Assembly (NCBI GenBank): GCA_964036665.1
Contig: OZ038530.1
Location: 7,640,501 to 7,704,500, forward strand
DNA: 64,000 nucleotides
Direction: 5' to 3'
Source: Gordius sp. MW1
Lineage: Eukaryota > Nematomorpha > Gordioida > Gordea > Gordiidae
The position numbers and the translations under genes were made by a program. The notes under the pieces are model-generated. The model was not told the DNA's origin, searched no databases, and worked only from the letters and a program-made list of their open reading frames with translations. This document shows, one piece after another, positions 47,389 to 59,490 of this stretch (the first letter of the stretch is position 1; each line of letters starts with the position of its first letter).

Positions 47389-49330
47389 TATCGCATTTGG
47401 CGAAGGAATACGATTTAAATAAAAAGGTTCAGAAGGGAAGAATTATTAGGAATTAATTGGGGGAATTTAAAGGAATATTGGGGAAAATATTGGGCCGTAA
47501 AAAATAAACTATTGGGGGATGGCCGTAAAAAAATAAATTATTGGGGGATGGCCGGGCTTAAAGCCACTAAAAAAATATAACTTTACCGCTCTACATTTCG
47601 CCAATCTAATTTATTACAAGAAAAATTATATTAATGTATATCAATCTCCTTACTACAAATCACTCATCCGTATTCATGTTGATAAACAATCATATATGGG
47701 AAGAAATAAATAACACAAACGTATAAGCGCGTCGGGGGGGGGGGGGGGGGGGTAACATACGCGTACTAGAAATTAAATGTAAAAGAATAATGGTCTACGC
47801 TATGAGTGTACAATGTGTAAGATCAAAAGAATTGTACCGCGTGTTGAACTCTTAACTTTTGAATAAGATGAGGTGGGAAGATATCTTCATCTTCGTATCT
47901 CCGGATACGATACCTTTCCCTTTTAAAAGTCGAAGACTTAATGTATTTTCGATAGAGTTCTAAGAGCTCAGTGCAACTATCAAGGCGGCGTTATTAACAT
48001 TATAAGTTTCAAACATCTGGCATCGAATACCAACTCTGACCTTTGCTCACACGACAACTGATATATGTAAAAATCAGTGATAAAAAGGCAACGTCATGGC
48101 TAACGGATTTTCTTCCAGCTCTGTGACTCACCTAGCAACAGCCTTGACAAAACTTATAATTAATATAGAGTGTAAATTGCCATCTTGAAAATTATCCTTT
48201 CTTGCGCCGCGCAGACTCTCAAATAATAGTCAAAGAAACAGCGGGGGGGGGGGGGGTTTAAATATTGGTTAACAATATAATCGTCATATAATTAATATAT
48301 GTAAATAAATCAAGTGTATATTCTGTCTTACAATACTATTTTAGCGGCACATTAAGAATTTAGATCTTGAGAATTAGTTAGGGATGATTCTGCATAATTG
48401 ATATTTTGATTTAAATCAGTTTCGGGATTTTCATTCGTTCGAAGAATTCTGCCATCTGTTCTCAGACATATTGGAATTTCCACTGAATTATGTTTGCGGT
48501 TTAAATTTGGTAGCTAATTGTTCGAAGGAATCGTTTTCTTCCTTGGATTGGTTCGATTGTTTTACTAGGATAATTTTATCCGATATCCCTGCGCTGAGAC
48601 GGTTGTTCATGGCAAACGGGATGTTCCTGGAATAATTTTATCCGATATCCCTGCGCTGTGACGGTTCTTCATGGCAAACGGGATGTTCCTGGAATAATTT
48701 TATCCGAATTATTTTATCCATTCCATTCAGAAGAAGGGGGGGGGCGGCAATTTGAATTCCAAACTAATTTTTCTGAGGGCGTGGGTTCAGATCCCACTTC
48801 TGACACCAAATATCGCATTTGGCAAAGGAATACGATTTAAATAAAAAGGTTTAGAAGGGAAGAATTATTAGGAATTAATTGGGGGAATTTAAAGGAATAT
48901 TGGGGGAAATATTGGGCCGTAAAAAATAAACTATTGGGGGATGGCCGTAAAAAAATAAATTATTGGGGGATGGCCGGGCTTAAAGCCACTAAAAAAATAT
49001 AACTTTACCGCTCTACATTTCGCCAATCTAATTTATTACAAGAAAAATTAAATTAATGTATATCAATCTCCTTACTACAAATCACTCATCCGTATTCATG
49101 TTGATAAACAATCATATATGGGAAGAAATAAATAACACAAACGTATAAGCGCGTCGGGGGGGGGGGGGGGTAACATACGCGTACTAGAAATTAAATGTAA
49201 AAGAATAATGGTCTACGCTATGAGTGTACAATGTGTAAGATCAAAAGAATTGTACCTCGTGTTGAACTCTTAACTTTTGAATAAGATGAGGTGGGAAGAT
49301 ATCTTCATCTTCGTATCTCCGGATACGATA
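47389..49330 (-). mobile_element. Short non-autonomous LTR retrotransposon with intact ends
   Basis: Direct LTRs at 47389-47912 and 48811-49330, nearly identical, with unusual termini TATCG...CGATA instead of TG...CA. Perfect 5-bp target duplication GTAAT (47384-47388 and 49331-49335). On the minus strand a primer-binding site follows the 5' LTR: TGGTGTCAGAAGTGGGATCT and onward (about 48779-48808), complementary to a tRNA-Leu 3' end. A purine tract AAAAGGGAAAGG (about 47913-47924) precedes the 3' LTR. The 898-bp interior has no gag or pol, so it must be mobilised by another element. Each LTR holds a poly-G run (about 47733-47752 and 49157-49170). Confidence 0.95.
48570..48707. repeat. 62-bp tandem duplication in the LTR element interior
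   Basis: Units 48570-48631 and 48632-48693 plus a 14-bp start of a third. Each runs from ATAATTTTATCCGATATCC to ATGTTCCTGGA. Confidence 0.9.
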
Positions 49331-49335
49331 GTAAT

Positions 49336-50304
49336 CAGATGTTTTATGCTTCAATATTAATTACAAAATTAATAGCCTCGTGGCATAGTCGATTAGCATT
49401 TAAAAAACAATATATGTTATATCACATCACATGCAATTAGGTATGAGGGAAATTATAAAATTCCCAAGGAAATCACTCAATTTTCCCGGGAAATTTCTCT
49501 ATACTGCCAGTGCCATCTCTATCTTTATTACTTAAATTTGGCTACTATTAGCATCCTCTTCTACTATTTTTGAAGTTAAAATAGTTTTAGAGAAATTAGT
49601 TTATATTCATTTTAAAACACCCACCTGAGGCTAAAATTTTTTGTATAAATAGGTTTATTACTAAATTTTAACATAAAATAATATCAAATTATATTAGAAA
49701 AGTACGACACTAACATGTATCACATTAATATCATTGAGTTTTTCATATAATTGGGAATTTTTGTTAATTTTTTTTTGTAAATAAAGAGCGAAGGGGGGGG
49801 GGGGGGGTTTGCCTATGCCACTGCTCACATATCCTTTCGCCCCTTGTTAATGTTTCTGTATTATTAAAATAAAATTCAATATTTCTAATGTTGTTCTAAA
49901 TAATATGTAATATCCGGAATTAAATGATCGTAAAATATATTGAAGTCCTCTTAATTCGGACCTAACTGGCAAATTTAATATTTCGAGTCGAGCAAGTTTA
50001 TCAGCTTAACATTTCAAACATGGTCGGACGTTCACTAAGTAGGAATCGGGCGGACAACTTATTTATTGAAATGGGCAGGGCTGGGTTAGAAAAATGTCGC
50101 ATTTGATAAGCATATTTAATAAATGATTAATTAATTTTCGCTGGAAAACACAACACATAAAAAATCACAAAATAATTTTGCTTTTGATAAAGCGCCAGCA
50201 TGCACAACTGGCCAAGATAACAATTGAGGCATTAAGTTGGGAAATATAGAAGAACGTTTTTTTGGCAAGGAATCCACAGATGAAAAAGTTGTATAAACAG
50301 CGAT
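49336..50304. other. AT-rich intergenic DNA
   Basis: Poly-G at 49793-49807 followed by a MITE-like TTTGCCTATGCCACTGC. A GC-rich TCGGGCGGACAAC patch at about 50047. No gene. Confidence 0.4.
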
Positions 50305-50312
50305 AATGTTGA

Positions 50313-50425
50313 CATGGCGTAGACAGCAGTGGAATTAGAGAGGGGCAAAATGATCGTTTTTTGAAATTTTAGCCATATTTGGATCTATAGGGGGGCAACC
50401 GCCCCTCCCCTTGGCTACGCCCATG
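50313..50425. mobile_element. G-tract MITE, copy with 8-bp duplication
   Basis: 113 bp, ends CATGGCGTAGACAG and GGCTACGCCCATG, flanked by AATGTTGA (50305-50312) and AATGTCGA (50426-50433). Confidence 0.8.
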
Positions 50426-51084
50426 AATGTCGATAAAAAATTTTCTTCGCTTTTCAAACAATCAATTTGTAGCTCAATTAGGGCCCGTCTTAATATACGA
50501 TTCAACTGCAAGCGCCATGTTTGTCTAAATATGCGATATACATGTCGTGGAATCAACAATTTTAGTTTAGTTATCATATAAATATGCATTAATAAGCGTA
50601 ATTAAATGACAAATATTTGTTTTATGAGCAAAACACAAAAACAGAACAAAAATGACGTGACGCTTGTAAGGCGCGGCTGTGTTTTAACATACATTCGCTT
50701 TTTTAATCTAGATTCAAAATTGCGTATTAAGACGCACCCTTACAAAAATCTTGTAAAATAAATTTTTTTAATCGAAAGTTTTATTAAATAAATGTCCAAC
50801 AGAGCCCAAAATAAAATTCTGGCTCGGGTCAATTTTTAAGAGATAACACTGGGTTTAGGTTAAAATCGGGTCGATAAAATGCGATATTGCAGACGGTGCG
50901 GATTCTTCTTGATTCAGCTATTTGTAGATAAATCAAAAAGAACAAACGAATGTCATGTTGACATAAAAAAAACTTATGAATGATTTTGCCAACACCCGTT
51001 CAAAAGAGATTAATAATAACTTTGAACGGAAATTGACGATTTATACTCAACTCGTCTACTGCATAAAAATTAAAATTATTTTAT

Positions 51085-51180
51085 AAGTATAATTAGTTAT
51101 AAGCATGCTTTGCAAATTCGAACTACATTTTGATTGGTTGTAAATCCTTTGAGCGATAGACCAGTTGAGCAGATGCAAAA
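51085..51180 (+). repeat. Dispersed 95-bp repeat, copy 1
   Basis: Contains TTAGTTATAAGCATGCTTTG, AACTACATTTTGATTGGTTG and GAGCGATAGACCAG, repeated in the same order at 54120-54215. Confidence 0.75.
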
Positions 51181-51543
51181 TTCTTTATCACTTTAATCTA
51201 AAAACTTTTAAATAATTTCAAAATGAACTGAACTCTTGTCATAATTTAAATTTTTAACTATAAACTTAAAAAAGTTTGAGGCTTTCTTTCAACATGGATA
51301 TAAACGGCTCTGCAAATAGCCCGTATTAACGACACTACTAGCACAAATTTTCAAACATAATTTAATTATTTGGGATTTAATAAAAATTTAACGCTATTTT
51401 TTTGCGAATTGCATTGAAAGGACCTTTTCTAGTAATTTATAAAACTAATTAAAAATTGTATTTTGACATACAAAACATCCAGAGGGTTAAAAACGTAAAA
51501 ACTAAATTAAAAACGCCTTTATAGGTTTCTATTTAAGTAAGTG

Positions 51544-51690
51544 CATGGGCATGAAGGGCGGCTGCCCCCCTCGAAATCAAAAAATGGTGAAATTTATTTA
51601 AATTATGGCTAAAATTTCAAAAAATGATCATTTTGCCCCTCCCTAAATCATTGTTGCCCTCCTCTAATTCCAATGCTGGCTAGGCCCATG
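51544..51690. mobile_element. G-tract MITE, copy with 8-bp duplication
   Basis: 147 bp, ends CATGGGCATGAAGG and GGCTAGGCCCATG, flanked by AGTAAGTG (51536-51543) and AGTGAGTG (51691-51698). Interior AAAATGATCATTTTGCCCC is shared with the copy at 61241. Confidence 0.8.
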
Positions 51691-51885
51691 AGTGAGTGAT
51701 TTGAGATCCAACCAAAATTAATTAATTTGATTAAAACTATCAATTAAACTTTATGAAAGCTATAGTACAATGTGAGATCATAATATATGTATAAAAATAG
51801 AATATGTAAATACATATATTATAATTAAAATTTTACACCGTTTTGAATAAATAAATTAATGTATTAGAATTCAACATATTTGCAT

Positions 51886-52919
51886 TTAATTAACATATAA
51901 TAAAGGTTTGAGGGGTTGTCTCTTGGTTAAAATATTGTGTAAATCATGAGCAGAATTTTTCATGCATATATTAGATAAATTTCCATCTAATGTCTGAATT
52001 ATATATATGTATATATATATATAATTAATTACTAAAACAGGAATGTTAAAATTTTTATATAATTTGTTTGCCAGCCAATTCTCATATGAATTATTTAAAT
52101 CTTCAAGCAACCCCTAGGAATTATAAAAAAAACTAAGCAAAATTAATTACCAATGTTATATCAGATTCTTCCTTTCGCCCTCTTGCCATTATTCTTTTAA
52201 AGCACATTTCTGGATCAGTTTTAATATAAACTAAATATTATATATAAACTGATTAAGTTATCACAAACCTATCAAATCAATCTTTATAGGCAGTGATGAT
52301 GTGCAAAAATTGAACCATTCTGTATAGATTAAATGTTCAACCTCACTAATGTTTTTCCTTTTAAAATATAAAATACATCAAGAATATAATACTTTTTAAA
52401 CATGTTCTCTTCAAATGTATATTTTGCAGAGTAAATGGAACGTTCAATTATTTTTATTGGTTGAACCTTATATTTTTAAAATAAAATTTAACATATTTTA
52501 TTACAGATGGTGTGTAGAGAACATCCATAAGTGATTGTTGAACCATCATTTGAAAAGCAAAACCCCATCGTTTAGGATCTTTATAATACATATCCTGTAA
52601 AAACTTAAGAAACTCAATCTATAAATTTACCAATAAATTATATCCATAAAAATTTCTCCATTTATCAACAGGTTCGGGATATACCTATAAATCATATACG
52701 ATGTAAAATAAGCAATACTTGGGTATAAGGAAGAAGCGATAGATATTTAATAAATGTTGATTTTCCACTGCCAATATTTCCTTCAATTGAGATCTAAAAT
52801 TATACATAACTTTATTAACATTTAATAACGCTTACGTTTTTAAATGGTAAATCCATTTTACTTATGGAAAATTTCCCTTCATCAACGCTCTTAGAAAATG
52901 AGTATAAAGAGTTTTCCAT
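51886..52919 (-). CDS. dNK: Deoxynucleoside kinase (TK2/dNK family)
   Basis: Nine exons (minus): 52919-52836, 52793-52719, 52684-52631, 52594-52505, 52466-52393, 52357-52269, 52230-52151, 52113-52033 and 51993-51886. Total 735 nt, 244 residues (fly dNK about 250, human TK2 265). All eight introns are only 34-42 nt. Motifs: P-loop GNIGSGKST at residues 33-41; EPVDKWRNFYGYNLL for substrate and base binding; YYKDPKRWGFAFQ; ERSIYSAKYTFEENMF (109 onward); EWF; lid RIMARGRKEES; YENWL near the end. The enzyme phosphorylates deoxynucleosides with ATP in the salvage pathway. No clear mitochondrial leader is visible in MENSLYSFSKS. The last intron (52032-51994) could be retained in frame, adding 13 residues; splicing is preferred because it keeps the spacing to the C-terminus. 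Confidence 0.93.
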
Positions 52920-53120
52920 TTATTTTGTGTAAAAGGCGCCCTATTTATGGCGCTGAAAATCATTATTCGCCTATTGATGACAACAAAAAAATGAATCCAT
53001 TGTTCATAAACTAACTTGATATCTAAGATTGAATTACATAATTATCGCTCTATTTGGCTTAAATCATTAGCTCAAATTACAAAAGAGCCACTAAAAAATT
53101 TAAATATATTTACCTGGATT

Positions 53121-53278
53121 TATGGGCGTACTTAGATTTTTAATTAGGGGGGGGGGCAAAATGTTTAAAAGTTCATTTAGAGGGGGGCAAAACATAAATT
53201 TTTTTATTTTTCAATGTTTTTGCATTAAAAAATTTTTTTTCTCGTAAATTAGGGGGGGGGGGCATGCGTACGCCCATG
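53121..53278. mobile_element. G-tract MITE, copy with 8-bp duplication
   Basis: 158 bp, ends TATGGGCGTAC and GTACGCCCATG, flanked by CCTGGATT (53113-53120) and CCTGAATT (53279-53286). Three G runs inside, at about 53148, 53181 and 53252. Confidence 0.85.
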
Positions 53279-53416
53279 CCTGAATTATTTACATAAATTA
53301 ACTATACTCGTAGCATTTAAACTTTAAAAAACCAGCTTATTTCCACTTTAAGAAACGAATAAGGCTGGTGATATTTTAAAATAAAAATTTAAACAACTCC
53401 CTTAATTTGTCTCTAG

Positions 53417-53645
53417 TTTTGAAGCAATTTGGGTTAATGAGGAAAAAACGTACATAATAGAATTAAAAAATTTTTATTATGATTGCGCATTAGATCGATT
53501 TATACTTAACTGGTCTGATATGGTTTACCAGATAACTAAAAAGATAAAGAATGTCATCAAAGAGAAGAATGTAGATAAATTACTTACTATGTACACCAGA
53601 TTATTGATGTTGAAGAATTTGCAGATAAAGCCTCTTATTATATAA
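53417..53645 (+). CDS. Unidentified exon, 75 codons to stop
   Basis: After a good acceptor (TTGTCTCTAG) an open frame of 75 codons runs to TAA. It begins FEAIWVNEEKTYIIELKNFY, contains DRFILNWSDMVYQ and ends LQIKPLII. Charged, aromatic and hydrophobic residues alternate as in a folded domain, and no transposon motif is seen. A second possible exon upstream at about 53015-53112 reads LHNYRSIWLKSLAQITKEPL and would be cut by the MITE at 53121. Together they could be a gene divergent from the kinase. The family is not recognised. Confidence 0.4.
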
Positions 53646-53904
53646 AATTAAAAAATATCAAATAGTGCAATTAAAAAATACGAATTTGTGCAATTTTATT
53701 ATTATCTTGTATGTTTAACATATATATGAAAATAAATTATGATGTAGAAATATATTTTATTGGTACATGATTAAAAACTAATCTTTTAATATCTTTTTCT
53801 TTTGGGGATTATGGTTTCACATCAGGACTAGATGTTGAGTGAGTATATATGTTACTTTCAAATTGCAAACATATGTTACTTTCAAATTGCAAACATATGA
53901 TTAA

Positions 53905-53990
53905 TAGGCATTTTTGCTGGGGGACTTTTTGAATTTGGGGACCTTTCTTAGCTTGGGGACATCGGCGAGATGACGGGCCACTAAAAATTT
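53905..53990. repeat. Fragment of the 9-bp-TSD MITE family
   Basis: TTTTTGCTGGGGGACTTTTT, GGGGACCTTTCTTAGCTTGG and CATCGGCGAGATGACGGGCC match the right arm of 18229-18403. The left arm is missing. Confidence 0.7.
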
Positions 53991-54119
53991 GAACTTCATA
54001 TATTATATGCTTAATATGAAAGAAAATATATATGCAACAATAAAAAAAGTTAATTTTCATGTATTAAACGCTTAGAATATGTTTTTGCAACCTTATAAAG
54101 CCTTTATAACATGATTAAT

Positions 54120-54215
54120 AAAAAATTAATTAGTTATGAGCATGCTTTGCAAATTTGAACTACATTTTGATTGGTTGTAGATTCCGTGAGCGATAGACCA
54201 GTGGAGCAAATACGC
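54120..54215 (+). repeat. Dispersed 95-bp repeat, copy 2
   Basis: Same sequence order as 51085-51180, about 90% by eye. Confidence 0.75.
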
Positions 54216-54649
54216 ATTAGATCTATAAAAAGATATTTCTAATTAAACAGATACATTTTTTTAATGCTTAGGTAATATAATAAAAAAACTCTTCTGTTAT
54301 ACCTTACAATTAAAAAAGGCTTTAACTATGATTAAACACAAATCTGTAAAAATTTTGTAATTTTCCATCATACTAATTTTAAATAAAGTGGTTTTACTAT
54401 TTGATTATGTTTAACTATTTTTAATTCAGTCATTGGTAATCGACTTTTAAATAAAGCATCTTGCATATTTGTGGATCTGATCATTTACCAACCAATAATA
54501 TTTAAATTTAATTTGCGATCCAAATAAATGGAATTCTATATCCTATATTAACAATAATGTGTTAAAATAAATACAAATTTGATTAGTAATATGCAATAAT
54601 TAAAAGGCAGCGTAATGCTCAGAATACATTTATTAAAAAATACATAATT

Positions 54650-54815
54650 TTTTAGGATATAGCTGGGGGGGGGCAGGAAAAATGCCTCTTTTATGAAAAA
54701 AAGATTTAAGCACTAATACATATACAAATAAAAATCTAAAAGACATTATTTTGCCCTTCCCAAATTATCATTATACCTTCGCTTTCTTCTATCCATATTA
54801 TGGCTACGCTCATGT
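54650..54815. repeat. Degenerate G-tract MITE
   Basis: G run at 54664-54673, ATTATTTTGCCCTTCCCAAA and TATGGCTACGCTCATG at the right end. No left terminus or duplication. Confidence 0.55.
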
Positions 54816-55329
54816 TTTCTCATTTCGTTGATAATATTTTTTAAATATTACTATTTATTTAATAAACCTTAAAAACACATTATTCATAAACAAATCTCTA
54901 CACCAAATTAAGAGTCCAGCTCAGAACCTGACAAGGTCGAGGTAAAGTTGAAAAATGAAATTAATTAGGGGAAGGGTCGGTTTTTATTTGGAAATACTAG
55001 CTTTACAGTACTCTGTTATGTATGTTTAAAATTTACATAATAATTTGCTTAAAAACAAAGTGTAACCAAATTATTTTAATAGTACTGGGTTTAACATTCT
55101 TGTTCAAAAATTCAATACTTGCTAATTTTGGGAGAAGAGCTATGTTAAAATTTATAATAGGTTGGGTTGGCTTAAAATGTGTAAAATAATTTTGCTTTTG
55201 AATCGAATGGAGTTCGAGTTTAAAAAGTACCTTTACATGACTCCGCTTCAAGAACAAAAGTATTCCATAATGTTTCGGCATCAGCTTTAGCGGAAGCACG
55301 CAAAACTTTAAACACCGTGATATAATTCC

Positions 55330-55543
55330 TTCTAAAATTTTTATCCCTATCGTGGCTTCCTGTTCCGCCACTTTTGGCAAACAGGCATTAGCCTTCTTTA
55401 AATTGATAGGAAAGAGATCTCCCGAAGGAAAATACTCGCCAAGTTTTAATTTGCGCCAAAAAATAGGAATTTTAGTAGCCAAATACAATTATAAGGCATT
55501 TTCCGACACCTGGCCTCTGGCCCTCGATGAAGATGAAGAGTAG
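55330..55543 (+). pseudogene. C-terminal end of the YLDDGT-type retroelement module (copy 3)
   Basis: The plus strand reads VASCSATFGKQALAFFKLIG, then FNLRQKIGILVAKYNYKAFS and DTWPLALDEDEE to a stop. It aligns with the ends of copies 1 and 2. Only the last 70 or so residues are here, truncated at the 5' side. Confidence 0.65.
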
Positions 55544-55989
55544 TCCCGCTTTTTATTTATTCATTGATCGTGTTTTATATTTTTCATATATATAGATTAT
55601 ACCTAATAAATATTTTTAAAAAAATATATATATATATAAGAACTTGAGTTAACCTTTTTCCAATTAAACTCCAACATCACTTTGGTATAATTCTAAACCT
55701 TTAGAAAAATAATTGTCATAAAAAGTTAGGGCTTACTGAACTCATCTCACCAAGCCTCCTTACAAGGACTAGAAATGCTACCAGACATTAGATCCAAGCT
55801 TCTTCAGCAAAAGCCGTGAATTTGCTCGGTCACCTTTATTATAGCTCAAATTCTCATGCAAAAAATGGTCAAACTTACGTCTTGTGAGATATAACTCACT
55901 AAGCTCGGGAATGGATTTTGTGACTGGCATAAAACCCTTAGTCACAGGGCTTTTAGCTCTCTCCTCCGACACCGCTGACGTTGATGTAA

Positions 55990-58900
55990 AATATCCACAT
56001 TTAATTCAGCCTTTGTTGGACCTGGAACAAAAAATGCCTAAATACTTACTAAAACCTCCATAGCAGAACAAGCGCTAATGCTTACAACGCCATGACATAT
56101 GGGATTATTAATATACCACTCTACTGTGGTACAGCTGAACAGCATTGAGCCGAATATTAGGTGATCTGTACACGCCTTCACCATTTGATGCTCTCAACTT
56201 GTGTATAAAACGCGCATGCCATTAAATCAGCATATAAATTCGATCCGGATCCTCCCCACGTTCTCCCCTGTACTGTACAGTTTGAATAATGTTGGGCTTA
56301 ACACAAACGTCCAGCACCAGCATACCCTAGGCGCATATTCAATGAATCACACCTACGACGGTCCGAGACCCTGGAGGGTTGGCGTCAGGCTAGAAACTTG
56401 TGTAAAAAACCCTCATTATGATAGTTTCCAATAAACCTCTACAACCGGAAGCTAGGGCGTCCTCAACAAACTACGCGCACTGCATCTCCCGCTCGTGCAA
56501 TGCGAAAAATGCACTAGGGTTACTGCCTGACTCATAACGAAGGCGGCTAAGAGTTTTGTTTGTGGATGGAATGTAAATAGCAGGCTCGAATGTGGACACG
56601 TTGACGGAAAGGCTATCAAGGTCGCACAAATATAACAAAGAAGAAAGTTACACACTCCTGCCTACAAGAGACGATGTGAAATGGAGCCAAAGCAAGCGAG
56701 TCAGGATAGGGATACAAGCCATTTTACTGTCGGTCACTAAATCATAGAAACTGTGCTAATTTCAGAACTAAAATTATGTTCTGTCAATTCATGTGGGTGA
56801 GGGTGTATGGAAACCTAGCAAACATTTTCTTCGATTTATTGAGATCACAGACCACGTAGGAAAATTAGCTTATTATGCAGACATCAACATCCACATGGAA
56901 AAAGATTGCCACTGCTAAGAATACTAACATGAGCGCCATAGACAGGGCCTGAAGAACAATTGTTTATCACGTTTTCCAAGCCTATAACATGACGCTAGTT
57001 AACCCTTATTTTCAAATGTGCAAAGACTCTATAGTGACTTATAGAAGTGGAAAGTATTTTGGTCAAATTGACTAACTGCCAATACGGTAAAGGCAATTAT
57101 TGGAGATTAAGGTTTTTAAAATAATATCGGGAGAGGAGTCGCCATATAACATTATCCATTTCTTATGGATTTTGAAAGAGGAGTGTTAAAAAAACGTCTA
57201 TGAACCTCGTTTAGATATAAAAGGCTAAAAGATACATCAAAAGCCAAAAATATTCAAAAAGCCTCCACACGTTTAAGTTACAACATGTTTAAACCGTTTC
57301 AATTCAAAAGGTAAAGTTTCAAAATAATAACTTCACCAATTGCCACCAAACCTTCACCATTTCTCACCATTTCAAATTTGTCCGTTTTAATGCGCATGCG
57401 TATGCATTTAACAGACCAATCAGATAGCTGCGCAGCTTAATAATGCGCATGCGTATGCATTTAACAATTATTGCTGCACTCTAAAACTTCAAGGGACAGG
57501 GTTAAGGTTCAGGGTAGTGCTTTCAGCGTTTTAGGTTAGGGTTAGGATTAGATGCACATCAAATTCCCTCCCCATTTGAGATTTAATTTTCCGTGACGTG
57601 ATATTCAGTGTGGCATTTTGGACTGTGGCATTTTGAACCCAATTCGTTTATCTTTTGCAACTTTATCTTATGTACCGGAATCGTTTAAACGGAGCCTAAA
57701 TGACGATTGTGAGACGTTAACCGTGGACATAAATGAAACGGCGATTCAAGTTCTAGGGCAAATAAAAGGGAATAGTGGGAGGGATTACATCAAAATAAAG
57801 AAAATATATATATATATAGGATTATTAAGAATATAGGTAAAGAGAGCTACGAAAAAGGCAACTGCAATATCAAAGAGTGCTGCTTACACCAAGATAGTCA
57901 ACAAACAGGATGTTAAAAGGACAGACATATGAACAAATTAGCCAAGATAGGGGTGAAGAAAAGTAGTCATGTATAATTTGTAAAATTATTCAAAAACGAG
58001 AAGTGTCAAATCTTCTTCAACCATAAGGAGGTGATAAAAAGGCGAGAGGGATATTCCAAGAAACTTTTAAATGTTGCAAATTACAAAAATTCCCTTCACG
58101 ATATTGAGACAGATTTAAATATGGTCTAGCTCTTGCAGGAGGAGGAAGTAAGGGCACATGGAAACAAGGGTCGGATGCCGAGAGGAAAAAGTTACAACCA
58201 TGAGAAGCCACTTTGGCAAGATAGTGGGAGAAGAAGTTGCCAATCAAAGGGAAATAGACACGAATATACTACCCTTATTTAAAGTCAAAAGAAACCTTAG
58301 AAGCGTGGCAATTACAAATAATGGAGAGAATCTTAGTAACAAGGGAGAATAAAGAGGTTATCCATTAGTATTTATAACCTACAAATCCAATCTTTTCGCA
58401 CTAAGACAAATGATGAACAAATACGGGGGAAAGAGAAGAAATTTTCATATGGTCTTTAACGACTTGAATTTAGCTTATCACACGGTGGCTTGCGATTTTG
58501 AATGGTGGCTCTTGACAAAACATCCCTGATGCATAGGTACGGTACGGCTTATAAAAATAATTATGGAGCCTCAAATTATTAGTTAGAAAGACAGATGGGA
58601 ATTCTAAACCTTTTATAAATGGACTACATTAAAGATCTGCTCAAAGCCTCTTTTGTTCCAATGAATTCTTAATAAATAAGAGATTCAAACTTTTAAAATT
58701 TCTGGGCTTCCATTTTAATCTCAAATATCTACATAAACCAATTTATCCAACTTTATTTTAAACTACACATTATAATTGTTACGTTACACAAAAAACTAAG
58801 AATGAGTAACAAGTGAAACAAGCGATGTGCTATAATAATCGATAAAAACTGATAATCATCGTGATATGGGAGGGGGATGCGTATAATGGTTGATCTTCTT

Positions 58901-59490
58901 CGATATAGATAGCGCGTGTGTAAGAGGATGATTTGGGATTTATTAATAATAAATTAAATTTAGCAAGATGCCACAATTATCGGATCGGCATATGTCACGA
59001 CATATGCCACATGTTCATAATAATTATGGACACGATAACGAGAGACATCTAAAAGTCATCTCCTTGCTCTATTTATATAGCGATGATGTGTATGTGAAGA
59101 GAAAGGAGGAAGTACTAGAAAGGAACCGAAAAGTGGTCAAAATGGTAAAATGGATATGATCTAAAAGTCATATATGATAAACGGTACACTTGAAGATAAT
59201 GTTACAGTGACCATCGCTAAATTACTAGTTACAGTGACCATCGCTGAATGATTAATTAAAGAACCCAAAATTTGAAAGCTTGCATACCTTGAATCGATGC
59301 ACATCGAGAAATAGTTTGTCCAAATGAAGTGGGAAGGATCAAGAAGGATGGCTAGAATGGTGAATTATATCAAGTGTGATTATGCGACAAGAAGATGCCA
59401 ATAGGGTTAAAGAGAAAGCTTACAAGTCCATAGTAGAACCGGTGTTACTTTATGGAAGTGGAAGATGGACATTGGATGCTACTAGAGATG
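55990..59490 (+). mobile_element. RTE-like LINE copy 3, heavily decayed
   Basis: Leader motif AGCTAGGGCGTCC near 56451. Endonuclease relics near 56580-57070 read HVDGKAIKVAQI and MTLVNPYFQMCKDSIVTYRS, then GKYFGQID. RT relics include GCREEKVTTM (58170), NKYGGKRRNFHMVFNDLN (58420), YLYSDDVYVKRKEEVLERNR (59075, the YADD site) and CDKKMPIGLKRK near 59390. A last fragment resembles VLLYGSGRWTL at about 59450. The order matches LINE copies 1 and 2. A direct repeat ATGCGCATGCGTATGCATTT occurs at 57392 and 57441 inside the decayed region. Confidence 0.8.

Noticed and set aside
48779..48808. tRNA-like T arm and acceptor with CCA
   Set aside because: It lacks the D and anticodon arms and sits next to an LTR on the strand expected for a primer-binding site, so it is the complement of a tRNA-Leu 3' end and not a tRNA gene.
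55778..55972. 64-codon minus-strand ORF (KSPVTKGFMPVTKSIPELSE)
   Set aside because: Looks mildly protein-like but has no splice context or family match and lies beside decayed LINE leader; not supported as a gene.
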